In this document: positions 44,068 to 53,789 of the stretch, in pieces | How the letters are laid out: every line of letters begins with the position of its first letter | Numbering within the stretch: the first letter of the stretch is position 1 | Assembly (NCBI RefSeq): GCF_005405365.1 | Contig: NZ_BJDX01000004.1 | Coordinates: 124,001 to 188,000, forward strand | From: Enterococcus xiangfangensis | Lineage (GTDB): Bacteria > Bacillota > Bacilli > Lactobacillales > Enterococcaceae | Length of the DNA: 64,000 nt | Direction: 5' to 3' | Made by a program: the position numbers and the translations under genes | The notes under the pieces: generated by a model | Database searches by the model: none | What the model was told of the DNA's origin: nothing | What the model saw: only the letters and a program-made list of their open reading frames with translations

Positions 44068-44961
44068 CTATTTTTTACTTTCATCGAGTCCGTCTAAAAG
44101 GAGGATTAATTCCTGCAGCTTTTCACTGAGGAATGCATTCTTTAAATATGAATATTGGACATGGAAAGTTTGTTTGTCTTCTGCGATTAAGGGAACTTTG
44201 ACAAGACCTTCCATGTCAGCAAACGGAAGAAAATCTGTCATTAAAGTAATCCCAACATTGGATTTAACTAGCTGACCAGTAGTTTGAATATCAGAAGAAC
44301 TAAGCAGGATCTTAGCTTTCTTATGATATTTTTCATTGAGGTTCCGAAAAGCTTCCATATGGACATAATTTTCATCAAGTAGGATAAATGGATATTCCAG
44401 TGCCTCGCCAAAGGAAATTTCCTCGCGAAGTGCTAAAGGATTATTTTTAGAAACAAAAATATAAAACTCACGTTCATAGAGTTGTTTAACGATTAAATTC
44501 GGATGGTTGAGTGGAGTGATGCTACCAATAAGACTAAAATCAATGTGCCCAGATAGAAGTTTCGCTAACAACTCTTCAGAACCGCCCGATATGAAATTAA
44601 AATTTGCGATGAAGTCGATATTTTCTTTTTTTTGTAATAACTGAGTGAGGATCTTTACTCTAATAATGGGTGGGAAACCGATTGGGATCTGTTTGTTTTT
44701 AGAGTGTTCGATCGCCCGTTCGATTAAAGCTAGCTCATCCAAGATATTCTCTATGTGCATCTTTAAAACTTTTCCCTCATTAGTTAGAGCGACTGTTCTA
44801 TGAGAAGGATCTTTATAGATTAAATCGCAATCATAATGTTTTTCCAACCTTTTTACGGCATAAGTGATCGTAGGTTGACTAACACCAGAGTATTTTGCTG
44901 CAGCAGTAAAAGAAAGCAGGTTTCCTAAGGTATTAAAATATTCGAAATCATGCAGATTCAT
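44068..44961 (-). CDS. mleR: LysR-type regulator of malolactic genes
   Basis: 297 residues. N-terminal winged helix (FNTLGNLLSFTAAAKYSGVS with QPTITYAVKRLEKHY as recognition part) and C-terminal effector-binding domain (about 90-290). It is divergent from the malolactic enzyme and transporter genes, exactly the place of MleR, which activates them with malate. A TGATA-N11-TATCA site lies between the two genes. The effector itself cannot be read from the sequence. Confidence 0.9.
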   Translation of the reverse strand: MNLHDFEYFNTLGNLLSFTAAAKYSGVSQPTITYAVKRLEKHYDCDLIYKDPSHRTVALTNEGKVLKMHIENILDELALIERAIEHSKNKQIPIGFPPIIRVKILTQLLQKKENIDFIANFNFISGGSEELLAKLLSGHIDFSLIGSITPLNHPNLIVKQLYEREFYIFVSKNNPLALREEISFGEALEYPFILLDENYVHMEAFRNLNEKYHKKAKILLSSSDIQTTGQLVKSNVGITLMTDFLPFADMEGLVKVPLIAEDKQTFHVQYSYLKNAFLSEKLQELILLLDGLDESKK

Positions 44962-45012
44962 TGGTTAAAAGACTCCTTTCATTTTCCATAGTTTACCACA
45001 AGTCTTTCCATT

Positions 45013-45075
45013 TGATATAAAAAATATTTATCATAACTAAGGGATTTGACTATAATTTTTTATAGGCATTAAAAT
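45013..45075 (+). promoter_or_regulatory. LysR box and promoter of mleS
   Basis: TGATA (45013-45017), 11 bases, TATCA (45029-45033) is a T-N11-A type LysR box. It is followed by TTGACT (45046-45051), 17 bp, TTAAAA (45069-45074). The box ends 12 bp before the -35 element, a usual position for activation by a LysR protein. Confidence 0.75.
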
Positions 45076-45122
45076 ACTTCAGTAATGATTACTTATATTA
45101 AATTTACTTGGAGGTCACACAC

Positions 45123-46745
45123 ATGAGAGCACATGAACTATTAAATAATCCTTTTTTGAATAAAGGAACAGCTTTTACTATGGAAGAACGTAAAGAACTT
45201 GGTTTGGTAGGACTTTTACCACCATATATTCAAACAATCGGAGAGCAAGCTGAACAAACGTATCAACAATACTTGAAAAAACCTTCTGATATCGAGAAAC
45301 GTCATTTCTTGATGGAAATATTCAATACGAATCGGACATTGTTCTATTATTTATTTAATCAACATATTGTAGAATTTAATCCAATTGTTTATGATCCTGT
45401 TATTGCAGAAACCATTGAAAACTATAGCCATCTTTTTGTTGATCCACAATACGCAGCTTATCTTGATATCAATCATCCTGAAAATATCGAAGCTACTTTA
45501 AAAAATGCAGCGGGTGATAGAAATATTCGACTTATCGTTGTAACAGATGCTGAAGGGATTCTTGGTATCGGCGATTGGGGAACACAAGGTGTTGATATTT
45601 CAGTTGGGAAATTAATGGTTTATACTGCCGCAGCTGGGATTGATCCTGCTACCGTTTTACCTATCGTTATTGATGCAGGGACCAATCGAAAAGAATTATT
45701 AGCAGATCCTATGTATCTTGGAAATCGTCACGAACGTGTCTATGGCGAAAGTTATTATGATTTTATTGATAATTTTGTAGAAACAGCCGAAGAAATGTTT
45801 CCTAAATTATACTTACACTGGGAAGATTTTGGTCGGTCAACGGCTTCAAATATCTTAAACAAATATAAAAACGTAATTCCAACGTTCAATGATGATATTC
45901 AAGGAACAGGGATCGTAGTTCTTGGCGGAATATTTGGAGCGCTTGATATTACAGGCGAAAAATTAACGGATCAAGTCTATCTTTGCTACGGCGGCGGATC
46001 TGCTGGTGCTGGTATTGCTGCCCGTGTTCATGCTGAAATGGTAAGCGAAGGTTTGTCAGAAGAAGAAGCATACAAACACTTCTTCATGATGGATAAACAA
46101 GGATTACTTTTTGACGATATGGAAGATTTGACCCCTGCTCAAAAACCGTTTGCAAAAAAACGTGAAGATTTTGCAAATGCGGCGGAACTGACAGATCTTG
46201 CGAATGTTGTAAAAACAGTTAAACCGACTATTTTAGTTGGAACTTCTACAAATGCTGGAGCCTTTACGCAAGAAGTTGTAGAAGCTATGTGCGATAATAC
46301 AGAACGTCCAGTTATTTTCCCAATTTCTAATCCGACAAAAAAATTGGAAGCTACGGCTGAACAAGTGATTACTTGGTCTGACGGAAAAGCATTTGTAGCA
46401 ACAGGTGTTCCTTCAAACAATGTAAACTACAAAGGAATCGACTTCCAAATTGGTCAAGCGAACAATGCGTTGATTTATCCAGGATTGGGATTAGGTATGC
46501 TTGCTTCAGAAGCAGCACTTCTTACTGATGAAATGATCGGTGCAGCAGCACATTCATTAGGCGGACTAGTTAATCCAGATGAAGCGGGTGCTCCGGTTCT
46601 TCCTCCATTCGAACAAGTGACAGAAATGTCGATCAAAGTAGCAGAAGCCGTTGCTAAAAAAGCTCAAGAACAAGGATTAGCTAAGGCTGAAGAAAAAGAT
46701 ATGGAAAAAGCTGTTCGAAATATCAAATGGTATCCAAAATACTAG
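45123..46745 (+). CDS. mleS: Malolactic enzyme
   Basis: 540 residues with GGAGG 8 bases before the ATG at 45123. Malic enzyme fold: [18 protein letters not shown] (malate/NAD site), [15 protein letters not shown] (metal site) and [10 protein letters not shown] (NAD-binding). High similarity to MleS of lactic acid bacteria, which turns L-malate into L-lactate and carbon dioxide with bound NAD, rather than into pyruvate. It forms an operon with the transporter 17 bases downstream. The pathway raises pH and builds a proton gradient. Confidence 0.93.
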   Translation: MRAHELLNNPFLNKGTAFTMEERKELGLVGLLPPYIQTIGEQAEQTYQQYLKKPSDIEKRHFLMEIFNTNRTLFYYLFNQHIVEFNPIVYDPVIAETIENYSHLFVDPQYAAYLDINHPENIEATLKNAAGDRNIRLIVVTDAEGILGIGDWGTQGVDISVGKLMVYTAAAGIDPATVLPIVIDAGTNRKELLADPMYLGNRHERVYGESYYDFIDNFVETAEEMFPKLYLHWEDFGRSTASNILNKYKNVIPTFNDDIQGTGIVVLGGIFGALDITGEKLTDQVYLCYGGGSAGAGIAARVHAEMVSEGLSEEEAYKHFFMMDKQGLLFDDMEDLTPAQKPFAKKREDFANAAELTDLANVVKTVKPTILVGTSTNAGAFTQEVVEAMCDNTERPVIFPISNPTKKLEATAEQVITWSDGKAFVATGVPSNNVNYKGIDFQIGQANNALIYPGLGLGMLASEAALLTDEMIGAAAHSLGGLVNPDEAGAPVLPPFEQVTEMSIKVAEAVAKKAQEQGLAKAEEKDMEKAVRNIKWYPKY

Positions 46746-46762
46746 GAGGCTGACTGTTTAAA

Positions 46763-48043
46763 ATGAAAAAATTAAAAGATATAAAAATTTCAGGAATTAG
46801 TCTCCCACTGTATGCTTTTTTCCTAATCGTCATGATAAGTACGATTGCCTTAGGAAAACTGCCGTTGAATATGGTGGGGATTACATTGCTTCTTGTTTTG
46901 TTAGGGCACCTGCTATATTTTATCGGTGAAAAGCTGCCGATTATGAATTCTTACCTTGGCGGCGGCTCCGTTTTTACACTGATCGGAGCGATGCTGATAT
47001 CAGCATTTCATCTTCTTCCGTCAGATGTGATTATGGCAGTAGGAACATTTATGGGTGGAAAATTTGGCTTTTTAGATTTCTATATCGCGGCACTTATTTG
47101 TGGTTCGATACTAGGAATGAACAGAAGTTTACTTGTTAAAGCATCTGCTAAATTTATACCAGTTGCGCTAGTTACCATGGTTGTCGGCTTCTTTGCAGTA
47201 GGGACTGTAGGGGTTTTGCTAGGTAAAGGTTTTGCTCATTCAGTGATGTATGTTTCAATGCCTATGATGTCCGGCGGTATGGGAGCGGGGATTACACCAC
47301 TTTCTCAAATCTATGCGGATGGCTTAGCACATGGAAATCAAGCGGTAATCTTTTCTCAATTAGCACCAGCTGTGACCTTTGGAAATATTATTGCGATCAT
47401 TGGAGCGCTTTCGATTTCCAAAATATTTGATAAGACAAAATACAATGGTCATGGGACATTGGTCTCTGCGACGAAAGAAGAACTTGAAAAACCAAAAATT
47501 ACATTTGATGCGACAAAAATCGGTGTGGGGATGCTTTTCGCTTTTTCACTACTTATGGTTGGGGCGATCCTCAATAAATTTTTCCCAAATGTTCACGAAT
47601 ATGCATTTATGATTATTATTGTCTTTTTGCTTAAAGCGTTCAACGCGGTTCCCAAAGAACTCGAGAATTCCGTTGTAATGTTCAATCAAATTATTATGAC
47701 GAACTTAACACATGCTGTTTTAGCCGGTATTGGGTTAGCCATGATTGATCTTACAACGCTTGCTTCAGCTTTAACTTGGCAATTCATCGTACTATGTTTG
47801 ACGAGTGTTGTTTCGATGGGGCTAACTAGCTGGTTCCTAGGATTGGTTTTAGGAATGTATCCTGTAGAAACTTCTATCGGTGCTGGAATGGTCAATAATT
47901 CGATGGGCGGAACAGGAAACATTGCCGTTTTATCTGCTTCTAATCGAATGGAAATGATTGCCTTTGCGCAAATGGCCAATCGATTGTGCGGCGCAATCGT
48001 TCTAATTATGGGCGGTGTACTTATCCGGTTCTTTTATGGTTAG
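46763..48043 (+). CDS. mleP: Malate permease of the 2-hydroxycarboxylate transporter family
   Basis: 426 residues with about 11 membrane helices. The two re-entrant loop motifs SGGMGAG and MGGTGN mark the 2HCT family (CitP, MleP, CimH). Given the malolactic enzyme in front, the substrate is most likely L-malate, exchanged for L-lactate or taken up as a monoanion. AGGAGG precedes the start by 12 bases. Confidence 0.9.
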   Translation: MKKLKDIKISGISLPLYAFFLIVMISTIALGKLPLNMVGITLLLVLLGHLLYFIGEKLPIMNSYLGGGSVFTLIGAMLISAFHLLPSDVIMAVGTFMGGKFGFLDFYIAALICGSILGMNRSLLVKASAKFIPVALVTMVVGFFAVGTVGVLLGKGFAHSVMYVSMPMMSGGMGAGITPLSQIYADGLAHGNQAVIFSQLAPAVTFGNIIAIIGALSISKIFDKTKYNGHGTLVSATKEELEKPKITFDATKIGVGMLFAFSLLMVGAILNKFFPNVHEYAFMIIIVFLLKAFNAVPKELENSVVMFNQIIMTNLTHAVLAGIGLAMIDLTTLASALTWQFIVLCLTSVVSMGLTSWFLGLVLGMYPVETSIGAGMVNNSMGGTGNIAVLSASNRMEMIAFAQMANRLCGAIVLIMGGVLIRFFYG

Positions 48044-48103
48044 ACTTGATACGAACGATATTTTATAAAGACCTGATTTTTGAATAGATAGCATTACGTA
48101 GCG

Positions 48104-48136
48104 AGCCCGATCATTTTTGATGATCGGGCTTTTTTA
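48104..48136 (+). terminator. Terminator of the mle operon
   Basis: AGCCCGATCAT and ATGATCGGGCT form an 11-bp stem with a 5-base loop and a T run. Confidence 0.93.
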
Positions 48137-48476
48137 AGAGATAAGTCCGTAAAATTGCAGAATAATTCTAGTTTATTAAAAAAAGATCTTATAAGAGACT
48201 GTGGAAACTTCATATTGAGAGGGATTGGCTTGTTTACAGAAATAGTTAATCAAGAACTAAAACTTTATCTATTAGCAACCCAGAAGTCACGATAAATTTT
48301 TTAGAGAAACGAAAAATAATCCTTTGTTTTTTTAAATTGCATGAAAAAAATTAATTGAGTATGTCGTAAATTCTACTGCTTTATTTGGAAATAGAGGCTA
48401 CTTCAAGAATATTTTGAAAGCGATTTACCAAAGGCGGTCATTTGCGTTATAGTTAGTAAAAAGGAGGAGGCATAGT
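48137..48476. other. Gap without recognised features
   Basis: 340 bases of AT-rich sequence. Apart from the ribosome site AAAGGAGGAGG at its end, I see no gene, strong hairpin or repeat. An imperfect promoter for the next gene must lie here. Confidence 0.5.
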
Positions 48477-48842
48477 ATGAAAAAGATATGTTTTGTATTA
48501 ACAGTCAGCACAGGGATCAATTATGGCTCGATCTTTGCTGCGCCATCAATCAAGAATCACGATGATTTGAAAGATTATTTTTTAAAGGATTATGATGTTT
48601 CTATCAATTACATCAAGGATAAAGATAAAGTTGATTATCTGGTGGTTCCAAAACCATCTCCTCCTTTTGAAAACGAAAACAATTTACCAATTATCGAAAT
48701 ACCAGCCGTATTATTTATGAAAAGAGATTATGAGAAAATGAAATTCTATATTGATGACTACTTTTCTAAAAACTCTTTTAAGAAAATTTTCTGTTCAGTC
48801 ATGGATTACAAAGTAAAGAGCAACCGAGTCCTAAAACAGTAG
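48477..48842 (+). CDS. Small unknown protein, paralogue of the next gene
   Basis: 121 residues beginning MKKICFVLTVSTGINYGSIF. It resembles the 110-residue product at 48942 in the first strand (MKKI), in a middle KD/KE-rich part, and especially in IEIPAVLFMKRDYEKMKFYI against IEIPFLLFYEGEVEKIKNYI. The pattern looks like a small alpha/beta domain, perhaps of the kind found in PTS-like or sensor proteins, but I do not recognise it. AGGAGG lies 8 bases upstream. Confidence 0.6.
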   Translation: MKKICFVLTVSTGINYGSIFAAPSIKNHDDLKDYFLKDYDVSINYIKDKDKVDYLVVPKPSPPFENENNLPIIEIPAVLFMKRDYEKMKFYIDDYFSKNSFKKIFCSVMDYKVKSNRVLKQ

Positions 48843-48941
48843 ACCATTTTGGAAAATACTAGACAACGATAGAGATATTTTTGTTAAGGTAAGTAAATAT
48901 CAACTGGGCTCAAATTTAATGAGTTTGGAGGAAAAGCACAT

Positions 48942-49274
48942 ATGAAAAAAATAGTATGGATAATTTCGATTAATGCTGACGGGGTGTATCCTTTTGGATA
49001 TGTAGGAATAACTGTAAGCCCCAAAGTAGCTTTGCACCCAAAACGATTCCAAAAGAAGCTTAAAGCATCATTTGAACCAGAATATGATTTAGAATTTGTC
49101 AGTTATAACTTAGTAACTCCAAAAACACCAATTGGTGATTTTATTGTTTACAATGAGAGGGATTCAAAGTATCTTGATGAAGATACAAAGAGAAAAGGGA
49201 TAGAAATCCCATTTTTATTATTCTATGAAGGCGAAGTTGAGAAAATTAAAAATTATATTGAATCACAAACGTAA
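48942..49274 (+). CDS. Small unknown protein, paralogue of the previous gene
   Basis: 110 residues starting MKKIVWIISINADGVYPFGYVG. Shares the opening strand and the final IEIPxxLFxxxxEKxKxYI segment with the 121-residue neighbour. GGAGG lies 12 bases before the ATG. The pair lies next to a decayed acetyltransferase gene, so this area has been subject to gene loss. Function unknown. Confidence 0.6.
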   Translation: MKKIVWIISINADGVYPFGYVGITVSPKVALHPKRFQKKLKASFEPEYDLEFVSYNLVTPKTPIGDFIVYNERDSKYLDEDTKRKGIEIPFLLFYEGEVEKIKNYIESQT

Positions 49275-49312
49275 AAGTAGATTATGTGAAAAAGTGAGGA
49301 GAATTTTATTCA

Positions 49313-49751
49313 TGGAATTAAGGAAATTCTCTGACCGTAAAGCAGTCGTCAAGTTATTTTACAATACTGTCACAGCATCAATGCTCGTGACTACTCTAAG
49401 GAGCAGAGGCATGGGCACCTAAATTAAATGATCTTTCAAGCTGGAACAAGTCTTTACTAGATAATACAACGTTCATAGCTAAAAAAGACAACGTTGTAGT
49501 TGGTTTTGGAGATATTGACCTCACGGGGTGTCTTGATCGTTTATTTGTTCATCAAGATTATCAGGATAAAAGGCATTGCCATTACTATTTTAGAATCTTC
49601 AACAGACGCAGCAATTTCAACCCATGCCTCAATTACTGCAAAAACTTTCTTTGAAAAAAGAGGCTACAAGGTTATTAAGGAGCAAATCGTTGACCGTCAA
49701 GGTATTACTTTAATAAATTATGTCATAGAAAGGCAAACCTGTGTGATATAG
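49313..49751 (+). pseudogene. GNAT acetyltransferase broken by frameshifts
   Basis: The original protein can be pieced together from three frames: MELRKFSDRKAVVKLFYNTV, then HSINARDYSKEQRH, then WAPKLNDLSSWNKSLLDN and GFGDIDLTG and LDRLFVHQDYQ, then KGIAITILESSTDAAIS, ending EKRGYKVIKEQ and a TAG at 49749-49751. At least three single-base changes in length separate them (near 49368, 49410 and 49570). The order (N-terminal strand, YQxKGIA acetyl-CoA loop, FFEKRGY) is that of small GNAT enzymes. Confidence 0.82.
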
Positions 49752-50786
49752 ACTTTACTTTTAATTAATTCTATCAATTGCATAGAATAATACTAGGTAT
49801 AGAAACGACTGATAAAATAAAGCTAGCAATCAGTGAAATTTATAAAAAATGGTCTTCAGAGTAATTTATAAAGCCGATTTTCGGAATTTATCTGTATAAA
49901 TACTGTTCTACAACTGAATTTTATACGGCTTCACCAAAGGTCTCGGATAGCGATTGGTCAAAAGATACTGTAGACAGAAGTGAAAGTGAATAGATAGGAA
50001 AATCTTATAAATAATAATTAATTTTATTTTAGTTTACATAATATACATTAACAAAAGTTAAATAGAAAGATCAGCGACTGAATTTAACTGTAACGACAAA
50101 TTATTATGTATGGCTATCTCACAATTTTATTTATCTCATTCATCGTTTATTTTTATAAAATATGATTTTGGAGCGTTTTATTTTTTTTACAACCAACTAT
50201 ATGGCGGTCAGTTTAATTTCAAGTAGTTCTAAAAAGCTTTTGAACGTCCTAATAATAACTTGTATTATATTTGTATTATAGTGATTTCAAGTGAATAGTT
50301 ATTTTTGTCGTACATTCATACTGTGCAGATTGATTCATTTTAGTTTGAAAAATATTTTTTGAATTCGTTTGATCTAAGCAAATATTTCTGGAGTAATCCA
50401 TTATGATTTTTCTAAAAATCAGCATTTATAATAATGTACATAAATTTGCAGCCAAACTAAGCAACGCGTTTTTTTTAGGCAGACATGTGATTTTTCGCAC
50501 AAATGCTAAATTTGCGTTGAATGCTTCGTGTTTAGTTTGTGATACATCTTGATGTTCAGTTGAAAGACCGCATTTAGTTCTTAAAGAAACATTTTCTAGC
50601 ATACAACCGTTTAAAATTTTGATGCGGTAAGCAACTAGTATAATTGGAAAAGCACTTCTCTTAGTATAACCAATTTTGTCATGTTCCTTGACTAATATCT
50701 TTCCCCCCCCTCCTCCACTGAACGCCTGGGTTACTTCATAGAGACAGTATGACCAAGCTCTCCTTACTTTATCTCAAAGCTAATGT
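49752..50786. other. Long gene-free gap with possible gene debris
   Basis: No intact gene. From 49781 to 49993 one frame reads sensibly with a single TAA after 27 codons (IILGIETTDKIKLAISEIY, stop, FIKPIFGIYLYKYCST), perhaps another remnant. At 50703-50710 there is a run of eight C residues, odd for this base composition. The rest, including T-rich stretches around 50150-50280, shows nothing that I recognise. Confidence 0.5.
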
Positions 50787-51374
50787 TCATATTTTTGCGA
50801 ATTTATATTCAATATTTTTCAACCATTTTTTTCTTTTTTGCGTTGTGGACATTTTGACCATATTTAAACTTATCCATTTTATATTTTTCATACCGGTCTT
50901 TTTAAAGGTACCTTTTATAAGCGCTTTTTTAACCGCATTTCCATAGGTGAATTTATACATAATTTTTGGGGTATTCATTGTCGTAATCACTGTTGTAAAC
51001 TTCAATTTTTCCAACCGGCTACTCATACTTAATCCATTTTCTTTATAATCATAAGTTAAACCTGGATAGATTACTTTATCAATAAAACCTTTCAACATTG
51101 CTGGCATCAGCTCCCACCAAATCGGAAAAATAAAGACTAAATGATCTGCTTTTCTGATCTTCTCTGCATAGCTTATTGCCATGGGATCGACTGCTTGGTG
51201 CTTTACAAAACCTAATAAGTCGGCCGAAGTCATTACAGGGTTAAAATTCTCTTTGTCTAAATCAATGACCTCATAGTCCCCATGAGCTTTTTTTATTCCC
51301 TTTATTACTGACTCTAAAATTGCGTGATTGTAACTTTCCTTGTAAGGATGGTTATATATAATTAATGTTTTCAT
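50787..51374 (-). CDS. NAD(P)H quinone oxidoreductase, flavodoxin-like fold
   Basis: 195 residues. MKTLIIYNHPYKESYNHAI is the FMN/FAD phosphate-binding start of the NQO1/KefF/MdaB family, and FPIWWELMPAMLKGFIDKV with GLTYDY is its second signature. It reduces quinones or related electrophiles by two electrons. A Crp-type regulator gene lies 78 bp upstream on the same strand, a common pairing for redox or electrophile defence. AAGGAGAATC precedes the start. Confidence 0.87.
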   Translation of the reverse strand: MKTLIIYNHPYKESYNHAILESVIKGIKKAHGDYEVIDLDKENFNPVMTSADLLGFVKHQAVDPMAISYAEKIRKADHLVFIFPIWWELMPAMLKGFIDKVIYPGLTYDYKENGLSMSSRLEKLKFTTVITTMNTPKIMYKFTYGNAVKKALIKGTFKKTGMKNIKWISLNMVKMSTTQKRKKWLKNIEYKFAKI

Positions 51375-51452
51375 GTCTGATTCTCCTTTATCTTTTTCTG
51401 ATTAAAGAATATAAGGAAATCAAGTGACTGTAATTAACAAAAGATAATTCAA

Positions 51453-51998
51453 TTACATAATTCTTTTTTTAATTCTGCTTAAAGAAACGGGAGTAATGCC
51501 CAGAAAGGACGCAATGTATTGGTCTGCAACCCGTTTTACTAATTCCGGATTTTTTTCTAGTAATGAAACGTATCTCTTTTCAGGTGATTCTTTAATTCTT
51601 GATAAAAAATAATCTGTATAAGCAATAAACCGTTCTGATAATTGATCCATCATGAAATAAATTAAATCAGTTGAATCTTTTATCAATAGTTTTAGTTTTT
51701 TCTTGTCTAAGATTAACAATTCGGTATCCTCAATAGCCTCAATGGAAAATATACTAGGTTTTTCTAGATGGAAACTTTCATAAGAGGCAACAATTTGCCC
51801 TTCAAAGAAAAATTGAAAGGTGATATCTTTTCCATCATCATTATTCCAGAGTCTAAGTGCACCCTTTTCAATAAAATATATCTTATCCGCTACATCTCCT
51901 TCATAAAGTAATGTAGTATTTGCTGAAACTGTCTTTTTATACCAGAAATTTTTCTCTTGTTCTCTGGTCAAATTTAATAAATCGAAAAATTTAGTCAT
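51453..51998 (-). CDS. Crp/Fnr-family regulator with short DNA-binding end
   Basis: 181 residues. A cNMP-binding beta-roll (about 15-115: LLYEGDVADKIYFIEKGALR, GQIVASYESF), the long dimer helix, and a short C-terminal helix-turn-helix (QYIASFLGITPVSLSRIKKRI). The wing after the recognition helix is nearly absent, as in a common group of Crp-like proteins of Firmicutes and Bacteroidetes (about 190 residues). No Cys cluster for Fe-S, so not Fnr-like in sensing. Probably controls itself and the quinone reductase gene. Confidence 0.87.
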   Translation of the reverse strand: MTKFFDLLNLTREQEKNFWYKKTVSANTTLLYEGDVADKIYFIEKGALRLWNNDDGKDITFQFFFEGQIVASYESFHLEKPSIFSIEAIEDTELLILDKKKLKLLIKDSTDLIYFMMDQLSERFIAYTDYFLSRIKESPEKRYVSLLEKNPELVKRVADQYIASFLGITPVSLSRIKKRIM

Positions 51999-52264
51999 TG
52001 ATACGTATCCTCCTGCTTTTTCTACTAAAAGAAACTTTAAATTACGTCTATTTAGGGTTGTATTGTTTGACGGACGAGTTTAAATAGAGAATGATAAGTC
52101 AGGGTAAAATGATTAAAGTCGTTAATATTGGCTTAGAGTTTTTTTTTGAAGTAGATTTTGTTTATATTTTGTATGCGATATTTTTAGTCCGTTATGTCTA
52201 TACTCAATCTTATCCGCCACTGTTCCCATAAAAAATAGCCGCCATCTTATGAAAGAGTCAGCAA

Positions 52265-52828
52265 CTATTTCTTTTTACTTATGATCTTTTTGATTGTTTC
52301 AATGATTTTATTCTGCTTTTCTTCAGATTCATTGGCTTGAGCCTCTTTGGATGCTTCTACCAGCTTTATCTCACGTTGCTCTGCGCGAAAAATGTCTCGT
52401 TTGATCGTTTCTACGCGGATCAATTTTTTTAGAGCTTCGGGATCATCATTGAAAAAATTTTTTAATTTCCGATCGTGGATCCTTCCAGATATTTTTTCAT
52501 TTAGAATACTGACTATTGCTAAATTGATCAACAAAATAATCAATAAAAAATTATCAGACACTCGGGCGTGATTTAGATACCCATTTAAAAATAGCCAAAT
52601 GATATAGCAAAACAGCGCAATCAGGCTGAATACTTGATAAACTCGCAAGATTTTTTCTCGTTCTGTCCGATCTGCAAAGGTCGGTTTCGTCTCCTTAAAT
52701 ATGGATAGGTAGACATTGCGCGCTTCAGTGAATTCCGGTTGAGTCTTATCAGCTGTTTTATCTGCTTCCTGTTTTGTGAATCCCTGCTTTTTCATATAAT
52801 AGTGTACAATTTTTCTTTTTCGGATCAT
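52265..52828 (-). CDS. Membrane protein with two helices and charged ends
   Basis: 187 residues. Polar N-terminal 60 residues (YYMKKQGFTKQEADKTADKT), two membrane helices (about 66-84 and 92-110), then a long charged helical end rich in Lys and Glu (RAEQREIKLVEASKEAQANE). No family recognised. A weak AAGAGGGG ribosome site precedes the ATG. It has no close neighbour in an operon. Confidence 0.6.
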   Translation of the reverse strand: MIRKRKIVHYYMKKQGFTKQEADKTADKTQPEFTEARNVYLSIFKETKPTFADRTEREKILRVYQVFSLIALFCYIIWLFLNGYLNHARVSDNFLLIILLINLAIVSILNEKISGRIHDRKLKNFFNDDPEALKKLIRVETIKRDIFRAEQREIKLVEASKEAQANESEEKQNKIIETIKKIISKKK

Positions 52829-52973
52829 TTGAACCCCTCTTCGCTTCCAAACTTGATAGTCTGAAGATTCATTAGGTTAACTCCTTAAGTCTCACCTATT
52901 TTATCATTAAGTGACGTGAAAAACTAAAAAATAATGGAATCTTTTTTTCAGCGAATGAATGAATCTGAAAAAA

Positions 52974-53008
52974 GCCATTCAGTAAGGATCGCTCACTGAA
53001 TGGCTTTG
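52974..53008. terminator. Terminator of the NAD(P)-binding protein gene
   Basis: AAAGCCATTCAGT and ACTGAATGGCTTT form a 13-bp stem; the A run before it serves the minus-strand gene that ends at 53012. Confidence 0.9.
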
Positions 53009-53011
53009 CTT

Positions 53012-53635
53012 TTAGATCTGTTTCAACGCTTCTTCGATTGCTGTTTCGCCGTCACCCATCAAAATGACTTTATGAATCGTATTGTCGTGATTTAAAAGTG
53101 CAGCTAAAACGCTAGCAACATTTTCAATCGAATTTTCAGATCTTCCAGTGATAGCTGTAGTAATCTTACCATCTCCAGTCGTTTCCAGTAAGGCGCCAGG
53201 CTGAAGTATCGTATAATCTAACTGTGTCTTATCGATCAGCCAATTATCTGAAAAGAATTTTGAGATATTGTAATCTGTTAATGCTTCGCCCCATTTTTTA
53301 GGTTGTAAAGCGAATAATGAACTTAAGTGAATATACCGTTTGATCTTCTTTTGTTCTGTTGCTTGCATTAATTTCACAGCTCCGAATAAATCAGTCTGCA
53401 ACAAATCTTTCCCCCGTGAACCGGCGACGAAATAGACCGCCTCAGCATCTGCTAATGTTTCAGCAATTTCTGAAACTGTTCCATGCAGATCCAAGTGTAC
53501 GGGTTTGACTGAATCGCTTGCTGTTAGGTTCTCTTCGTGCCGTGCTCCCGCATAGACAACATGCCCTTGCTCAACTAGTTTACTCGTCAATTCTTCGCCT
53601 ACACGACCGGTTGCTCCGGCAATAAATATTTTCAT
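53012..53635 (-). CDS. NAD(P)-binding atypical short-chain dehydrogenase
   Basis: 207 residues. N-terminal GATGRVGEELTSKL is the glycine-rich NAD(P) motif of atypical SDR proteins; YIHLSSLFAL and the later TILQPGAL are typical of the NmrA/YwnB-like group. Such proteins act as redox sensors or small-molecule reductases. Their substrate is not evident. AAGGGGGAT lies upstream. It is divergent from the B6 kinase gene. Confidence 0.83.
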   Translation of the reverse strand: MKIFIAGATGRVGEELTSKLVEQGHVVYAGARHEENLTASDSVKPVHLDLHGTVSEIAETLADAEAVYFVAGSRGKDLLQTDLFGAVKLMQATEQKKIKRYIHLSSLFALQPKKWGEALTDYNISKFFSDNWLIDKTQLDYTILQPGALLETTGDGKITTAITGRSENSIENVASVLAALLNHDNTIHKVILMGDGETAIEEALKQI

Positions 53636-53789
53636 AACTCTTATCCCCCTTCTCTCACACCGTATGCTAACTCATTTTATGAGATGGAACAACTATTTTC
53701 ACTTATAATTGGATGAGTAATAAAACAACCAATTGGCTGTTTTATTTTTTAGCGATCATTTTATAATAAAAAGAGTAAGGAGTTTAACT

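Noticed and set aside
50703..50710. C8 tract as a phase-variation switch
   Set aside because: It lies downstream of the neighbouring gene and outside any frame or promoter I can identify.
50749..50946. Open frame opposite the quinone reductase
   Set aside because: Shadow of the flavodoxin-like gene on the minus strand, very Phe-rich.
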